A stretch of 49,895 nt of DNA from JAWAFC01 sp038890815 (GTDB lineage Archaea > Micrarchaeota > Micrarchaeia > Burarchaeales > JACRGF01): NCBI GenBank assembly GCA_038890815.1, contig JAWAFC010000009.1:1-49895 (forward strand), in the 5' to 3' direction. Positions within the stretch are counted from its first letter, which is position 1. Each line of letters starts with the position of its first letter. Under the pieces are notes generated by a model that saw only the letters and a list, made by a program, of their open reading frames with translations, was not told the origin of the DNA and did no database searches. Both the position numbers and the translations under genes were made by a program. Shown piece by piece: positions 48,181 through 49,895 of the stretch.

Positions 48181-49239
48181 TCACAAGAACCTCTCCACAG
48201 CCCTTGCGTATGCATCGCCCAGCTCGCTGGTTGTGTTTTTCCCGCCAAAATCATACGTCCTCACCTTCCCCTCTTTGAGCACGGCCGCCACGGCCTTTTC
48301 AACCGCATCGGCCGCCCGCTGCTCGCCGAGGTGCTCGAGCATCATCCAGCCCGCCAGCACAGCCGCTGTTGGGTTTATGACATTTTTTCCGGCATGCTTG
48401 GGCGCGCTGCCATGGATGGGCTCAAACATGCTGACCCCCTTGGGATTTATGTTAGCGCCGGGCGCGAAACCCATACCGCCCTGTATTGCGGCAGCCAGAT
48501 CGGTGATGATGTCGCCGAACATGTTGGGCGTGACCACCACTTGATACCACTCGGGCTTTCGCACAAACCATTGCGTGATGGCATCCACGAAAGCGTTTTC
48601 CTTCTCAATGTCGGGGTATTCCTTTCCCACCTCCTCAAAGACCCTCCTCCACAGCCCATACACGTGTGACAGCACGTTTGCCTTATCCACCGCGGTTACC
48701 CTCGTCATCTTCTTTTTCCTGGCGAGCTCAAAGGCATAACGAATGACGCGCTCGCTGCCCTTATAGGTCACGATGCCCACCTGTGTGGCGACCTCCTCTT
48801 TCGTGCCCGTCCTCATCGAGCCGCCTATGCCGACATAAAAATCTTCAGTGTTCTCCCGCACGACATAGAAATTGATGTCTTTCGGACCCTTGCCGGCGAG
48901 CGGACAGGGCACGCCCTCGTACAGCTTGACGGGCCTGAGATTGACATACTGGTCAAAGAAGAAACGCAGGCGAAGGAGAATGCCCGTCTCGACCACGCCG
49001 GGCTTGAGCTCGGGATGCCCGATGGCGCCGAGATAGATGGCATCGAGTTTTCGCATCTCCTCAAGCGCCTGCTCAGTGAGCAACTCGCCTGTCTTGAGGT
49101 AGTGCGTTCCGCCAAACGGATACTCAACCCATTCGATGGAAAAGCCCTTCTGTGCCGCCTCTAAGACTTTTTTTCCTTCGCGGATCACCTCAGGCCCCAC
49201 ACCATCCCCAGGGATCACTGCAATTTTGTATTTCCTCAT
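48181..49239 (-). CDS. Isocitrate/isopropylmalate dehydrogenase family protein
   Basis: This 352-residue NAD(P)-dependent beta-hydroxyacid oxidative decarboxylase shows the family pattern. Visible motifs are IAVIPGDGVGPEVI, DQYVNLRPVKLYEG with substrate Arg, RENTEDFYVGIGGSMRTG, KANVLSHVYGLW with Lys, NMFGDIITDLAAAI with metal Asp residues, and FEPIHGSAPKHAGKNVINP. The HGSAPKHAGKN region resembles NAD-linked enzymes, but isocitrate, isopropylmalate, homoisocitrate or tartrate specificity cannot be settled by eye. ATG 49239 is preferred over TTG 49242. It has its own TATA overlapping the end of the upstream gene. Confidence 0.9.
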   Translation of the reverse strand: MRKYKIAVIPGDGVGPEVIREGKKVLEAAQKGFSIEWVEYPFGGTHYLKTGELLTEQALEEMRKLDAIYLGAIGHPELKPGVVETGILLRLRFFFDQYVNLRPVKLYEGVPCPLAGKGPKDINFYVVRENTEDFYVGIGGSMRTGTKEEVATQVGIVTYKGSERVIRYAFELARKKKMTRVTAVDKANVLSHVYGLWRRVFEEVGKEYPDIEKENAFVDAITQWFVRKPEWYQVVVTPNMFGDIITDLAAAIQGGMGFAPGANINPKGVSMFEPIHGSAPKHAGKNVINPTAAVLAGWMMLEHLGEQRAADAVEKAVAAVLKEGKVRTYDFGGKNTTSELGDAYARAVERFL

Positions 49240-49268
49240 CAACCCACCAAAACCAAATCGTGCTAACT

Positions 49269-49278
49269 CTATTTAACC
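49269..49278 (-). promoter_or_regulatory. TATA promoter of the dehydrogenase gene
   Basis: Minus strand GGTTAAATAG, which includes the stop codon of the upstream phosphoribosyltransferase gene. Start expected near 49248, with GGTGGG before ATG 49239. Confidence 0.5.
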
Positions 49279-49748
49279 CTATTTCTTCTAAGCCTCTCTT
49301 CTGTTTCCACTGCCTCCCATGGATAGACAATCCACGCGCGTGTTTTGGCGACATAGTAGTCTGGCTTGAGCGCGCTGTGAGGCTTCCAGTGCAAGCAGGC
49401 AACGCGCACCTCCTTCGCGCCTCGCAGGCTTTTTTTCGCGGCGAGCAGGCTCTCGCCCGTGTCCGCCACGTCATCGATGAGCAGCACGCGCTTGCCCCTT
49501 ACGTCCACGTCAAGCGCTTGCGTTATCCTCGGCTTCACGGCAGTCTTGCCCGGCGCTCTATAGAACTCAATTTTCATCGCGTAAAGGTTGAGATTGTTGA
49601 GTTCGTCGCTCATCACGCGCGCGGGCAGCGCTCCTCCCCTCAGAACCATTACGAGAATATCTGGCCTGAAGCCCGAGCGCTTCACTTTGGCCGCGAGCGC
49701 CTTGCTCATGCGGATGGCCTTTTGCCAAGATATGTGAAGGAAGCGCAC
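49269..49748 (-). CDS. Phosphoribosyltransferase (purine-type)
   Basis: This 159-residue protein has the PRPP-binding loop VLLIDDVADTGESL (residues 88-101) and an upstream LVMVLRGGALPARVM strand. The region LHWKPHSALKPDYYVAKTRA and PWEAVETEE resembles archaeal xanthine/hypoxanthine-guanine phosphoribosyltransferases. It makes nucleotide monophosphates from a free base and PRPP for purine salvage; base preference not readable. GTG 49748 lies 23 nt from a TATA element. Confidence 0.88.
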   Translation of the reverse strand: MRFLHISWQKAIRMSKALAAKVKRSGFRPDILVMVLRGGALPARVMSDELNNLNLYAMKIEFYRAPGKTAVKPRITQALDVDVRGKRVLLIDDVADTGESLLAAKKSLRGAKEVRVACLHWKPHSALKPDYYVAKTRAWIVYPWEAVETEERLRRNRVK

Positions 49749-49765
49749 GGCCCGTTATTGCATGC

Positions 49766-49777
49766 TAATATTTAATA
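49766..49777 (-). promoter_or_regulatory. TATA promoter of the phosphoribosyltransferase gene
   Basis: Minus strand TATTAAATATTA centred about 23 nt before GTG 49748; leaderless. Confidence 0.6.
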
Positions 49778-49814
49778 AAGCGTTGACGGAAAAAAGGTTG
49801 CTGGAGGTATCGGA

Positions 49815-49895
49815 AGACAAAGGGGGGAAGTTTCCCCCCTTCGTCCTTGACCTTCCCTAGACAAAGGGGGGAAGTTTCCCCCCTTCGTCCTTGAC
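49815..49895. repeat. Tandem palindromic 37-nt repeat running into the right edge
   Basis: Two identical copies (49815-49851 and 49859-49895) with a 7-nt spacer (CTTCCCT), period 44. Each carries AAGGGGGGAA, a 2-nt centre, and TTCCCCCCTT. GAC and GTC add three outer pairs after one mismatch, so each copy is a very stable hairpin. The copy reaches the last base of the window. The spacer is far too short for CRISPR. The stretch 49749-49814 otherwise holds only the promoter. Confidence 0.8.

Noticed and set aside
49815..49895. CRISPR array
   Set aside because: Repeat length would fit, but the spacer is 7 nt, only two units are seen and no cas gene is near.

Overview
This is a GC-rich, almost fully coding archaeal window. 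The archaeal assignment rests on an RNA polymerase split into B''/B' and A'/A'' with RpoH, on L30e, archaeal-type NusA, S12, S7 and EF-2 in one operon, and on TFB, RadA, a TtuA-like tRNA thiolase, Thg1-like protein and TATA-box promoters. Most first genes of transcription units begin about 23-28 nt after the centre of an AT-rich box, so leaderless transcription appears to be the rule. GTG and TTG starts are common. Very small archaeal-type proteins and several bacterial-type genes (Ku, LigD-type ligase, formate-THF ligase) suggest a lineage open to gene transfer, possibly DPANN or an early euryarchaeal branch. I cannot assign the lineage from sequence alone.

Layout. 1-492: end of a Cys-rich surface protein cut by the left edge. 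521-11648: the transcription/translation operon rpoH-rpoB2-rpoB1-rpoA1-rpoA2-rpl30e-nusA-rps12-rps7-fusA. 11687-15000: frameshifted formate-THF ligase, nitroreductase, HhH protein, AMMECR1 protein. 15011-18157: four genes of mostly unknown function, with two striking inverted repeats. 18193-21416: envelope block (DUF4350-like anchored protein, SppA protease, a pore-less voltage-sensor-like membrane protein, a lipoprotein). 21541-23029: RadA followed by a second pore-less voltage-sensor-like protein. 23013-27396: HAD hydrolase and Thg1-like protein diverging from a Ku-LigD pair, then DUF763. 27391-30607: RidA, a small protein, acylphosphatase, and B12-dependent ribonucleotide reductase. 30604-34970: sulfur carrier/TtuA/phosphoesterase operon diverging from enolase and several small or zinc-ribbon proteins, including a nearly pure poly-glutamate microprotein. 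34947-39074: a 1375-residue anchored coiled-coil surface protein. 39273-42401: TFB, a 32-residue basic protein, CobO, a DRG-type GTPase and a zinc-ribbon protein. 42435-44070: an orphan and a lipoprotein-like hydrolase. 44067-48171: an operon of membrane protein, MoxR ATPase, VWA protein and an anchored protein with a duplicated outer domain. 48181-49748: isocitrate/isopropylmalate-type dehydrogenase and a phosphoribosyltransferase. The window ends inside a tandem of strong palindromic repeats.

How the genes fit together. CobO can supply adenosylcobalamin to the class II ribonucleotide reductase. The GG-ending sulfur carrier is 1 nt from TtuA and forms a tRNA thiolation unit. Ku and the ligase form a minimal end-joining module with DUF763 alongside. 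The MoxR-VWA set looks like a chaperone/assembly machine acting on an envelope complex. Several divergent pairs share one TATA element with 49-55 nt between start codons, which gives paired expression of otherwise unrelated genes. No stretch over 300 nt lacks a gene, and I saw no tRNA, rRNA or CRISPR array.
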